Shown piece by piece: positions 7,297-8,459 of a stretch of 8,459 bases of DNA (position 1 is its first letter; every line of letters begins with the position of its first letter). A model generated the notes under the pieces. It saw only the letters and a program-made list of their open reading frames with translations. It searched no databases and was not told the origin of the DNA. Source of the stretch: an uncultured bacterium (GTDB lineage Bacteria > Bacillota > Clostridia > Lachnospirales > Lachnospiraceae); assembly GCA_937916345.1 (NCBI GenBank), contig CALFUE010000004.1:1-8459 (forward strand). The letters run 5' to 3'. The position numbers and the translations under genes are program-made.

Positions 7297-8114
7297 GTGT
7301 AAGACCCATTACCACTTTTGATGGAAATGTTTATTACATAGATGACAACAGTACGACTTCAAACACGGTGAACAATGACAGCTTTTCCAGTCTCTATTCC
7401 GCTGCGCTGAGTAACAGCGGATTGTCTGACATATATGACAAGGCTTCTATCACCTATGGAGTACCGAAGGATCTGTTGCTTGCCGTGACGAAGGCCGAGT
7501 CCGAATTTGATCCGACAGTCACATCAAAGAGCGGAGCCATGGGACTCATGCAGCTCATGCCCGAGACCGCGAAATATTTCGGTGTCACCGACGCTTACGA
7601 TCCCGAGCAGAATGTCATGGCGGGAGCGAAATATCTGAGTGATCTTTTGACAAAATACGACGGCAATGTGACCTATGCCGTGGCTGCCTACAATGCCGGC
7701 AGCAATGCTGTGGACAAGTACGACGGAGTGCCACCCTATGAAGAGACAAAGAATTATGTGGACAAGATCCTGTCCTACCTGATAAACGGTGTGGAGCTTC
7801 CGGAGGGCTTAAGGATGACCGGGAGTATGAATACTCTGTCGGCTCTCGGTACCGGTGATTCGGATTCCCCTGTGGTCTCATTTTTTGATTCGATCTCAAA
7901 GATATTCGGATATGATGAGTATATAGATTTTATCAGGCTGTTTCTGGAGAAAGTCACTACCAACATGCAGCGAAGCTTCTCTGACGACAATGCCGGAACC
8001 GAGAGTGTGACCGGTCAGATTCTAAAGGAAAAGAGCGATCAGCAGACTGATTCATATGTGGCATATCAGAATCTCAGCCGGGGAAATGTCAATATTTTTT
8101 TGAAACCCGTTTAG
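7293..8114 (+). CDS. Lytic transglycosylase (SLT/GH23 domain) without signal peptide
   Basis: This protein likely cleaves the MurNAc-GlcNAc bond of peptidoglycan. The Slt-type domain spans about residues 44-165. It contains ITYGVPKDLLLAV (53-65), the catalytic Glu at 69 in KAESEFDP, SGAMGLMQLMP (80-90), the AAYNAG motif (131-136) and the closing PPYEETKNYV (147-156). The N terminus (1-43) is polar and Ser/Asn-rich and has no hydrophobic signal, so the export route is unclear. Related signal-less enzymes occur in flagellar loci of Clostridia, but no flagellar gene is visible here. The last 105 or so residues are not part of the SLT domain: an amphipathic stretch at about 193-222 is followed by a polar tail. 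I do not recognise this part. The start overlaps the purB stop by four bases (ATGA), with GGAGG at 7281-7285 seven bases ahead, so coupling to purB is likely. Confidence 0.9.
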   Translation: MSVRPITTFDGNVYYIDDNSTTSNTVNNDSFSSLYSAALSNSGLSDIYDKASITYGVPKDLLLAVTKAESEFDPTVTSKSGAMGLMQLMPETAKYFGVTDAYDPEQNVMAGAKYLSDLLTKYDGNVTYAVAAYNAGSNAVDKYDGVPPYEETKNYVDKILSYLINGVELPEGLRMTGSMNTLSALGTGDSDSPVVSFFDSISKIFGYDEYIDFIRLFLEKVTTNMQRSFSDDNAGTESVTGQILKEKSDQQTDSYVAYQNLSRGNVNIFLKPV

Positions 8115-8165
8115 TAAGGCTGTTTTTGACGGGCGGTCTTAAGGTTTTCGGGTGTGTGCAGTATA

Positions 8166-8172
8166 GGGGAGG
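8166..8172 (+). promoter_or_regulatory. Strong ribosome binding site GGGGAGG before the partial membrane gene
   Basis: GGGGAGG ends five bases before the ATG at 8178. It supports translation of an open frame that runs off the window and fixes its start. The rest of the 63-base gap after the transglycosylase shows no terminator-like hairpin with a U-run and no paired -35/-10. Confidence 0.6.
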
Positions 8173-8177
8173 CAGTT

Positions 8178-8459
8178 ATGTGTGATAGCAGATTGGATGA
8201 ATTAAAGGATAAGCTTAGTAGGGCATTATTTATTGCTGCGGGCTGCATGGCTGCCGCGATTGTTCTGATAATCATATTTGCCGTCAGAACTTTTGTGGCG
8301 GATCCTGACGCAACTGTTTTTGCAGTGATAGAGCTGCTTCTCGTTACGATCCTTCTCGCAGTTTCCTGCTTCTTTATTTTCAAGATCAGGGAGCATAGCA
8401 GAGAGAGGGTTGAGATCTATGATGAAAAGATCAGCGCCTGTGAAATGGAAAATTCGCGG
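8178..8459 (+). CDS. Small two-helix membrane protein, N-terminal part (runs off window)
   Basis: Ninety-four codons are open from the ATG to the window edge with no stop, and a strong ribosome site precedes them. The protein starts with a short charged segment (MCDSRLDELKDKLSR). It then has two strongly hydrophobic helices at about residues 16-36 and 46-70, joined by a short acidic loop (ADPDA), and a highly charged segment (REHSRERVEIYDEKI) that probably continues as a cytosolic helix or coiled coil. By the positive-inside rule both ends would face the cytosol, forming a helical hairpin. I do not recognise the family. It could be the membrane anchor of a signalling protein (for example GGDEF or histidine-kinase type), but no such domain is visible. 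Whether it belongs to the upstream operon is open, because the 63-base gap is the largest after the promoter. Confidence 0.7.
   Translation, partial: MCDSRLDELKDKLSRALFIAAGCMAAAIVLIIIFAVRTFVADPDATVFAVIELLLVTILLAVSCFFIFKIREHSRERVEIYDEKISACEMENSR

Noticed and set aside
8095..8101. T7 run near the transglycosylase 3' end as an intrinsic terminator
   Set aside because: No GC-rich hairpin precedes the run, and it lies inside the last codons (NIFLKPV).
8106..8133. CCCGT (8106-8110) / ACGGG (8129-8133) inverted repeat as terminator after the transglycosylase
   Set aside because: The stem is only five base pairs with an 18-base loop and no downstream U-run.
8126..8163. TTGACG at 8126-8131 as -35 of a promoter for the last gene
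   Set aside because: No acceptable -10 lies 16-18 bases downstream (CGGGTG is found there). The TATAG further on is about 30 bases away.
1..8459. CRISPR arrays, insertion sequences, tRNA/rRNA genes, phage or toxin-antitoxin modules
   Set aside because: No direct repeats with spacers, transposase-like frames, terminal repeats or RNA gene signatures were seen. The window is almost fully explained by housekeeping coding sequence.

Overview
The window reads as chromosomal DNA of an anaerobic Firmicute of the class Clostridia, most likely a Lachnospiraceae relative. This is inferred from moderate GC content, strong AGGAGG-type ribosome binding sites, frequent AGA/AGG and ATA codons, a lipoprotein-type CapA protein and the protein subfamilies present. 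No rRNA or other taxonomic marker is in the window, so the placement is tentative.

Layout. Positions 1-144 hold the 5' end of an unrecognised minus-strand gene with very different codon use. It is followed by an AT-rich divergent promoter region (about 127-264). From 265 to the right edge everything is on the plus strand and tightly packed: a Na/Pi cotransporter with a PhoU-like tail (265-1914), a CapA-family lipoprotein (1921-3411), gpmI (3415-4959), purC (4973-5842), purB (5845-7296), a lytic transglycosylase (7293-8114), and the first 94 codons of a small two-helix membrane protein (8178-8459, cut by the window edge). Gaps are 6, 3, 13 and 2 bp, then a 4-bp overlap, then 63 bp. I see no intrinsic terminator and no convincing internal promoter between 265 and 8177. 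The simplest reading is one operon driven by a good sigma-A-type promoter at 206-234.

How the genes fit together. PurC and PurB perform successive steps of de novo purine synthesis (CAIR to SAICAR to AICAR), and PurB also completes AMP synthesis. GpmI is the cofactor-independent phosphoglycerate mutase of glycolysis. The transporter probably imports phosphate. The CapA-like lipoprotein and the transglycosylase point to the cell envelope. The group looks like a housekeeping/growth operon rather than a defence or mobile element; I found no CRISPR, IS, phage or toxin-antitoxin signature. The points most worth a second look are the unidentified high-GC3 divergent gene start, the shared promoter region, the extra N-terminal region of the CapA protein, the signal-less transglycosylase with an unexplained C-terminal extension, and the mixed phosphate/glycolysis/purine/envelope gene set.
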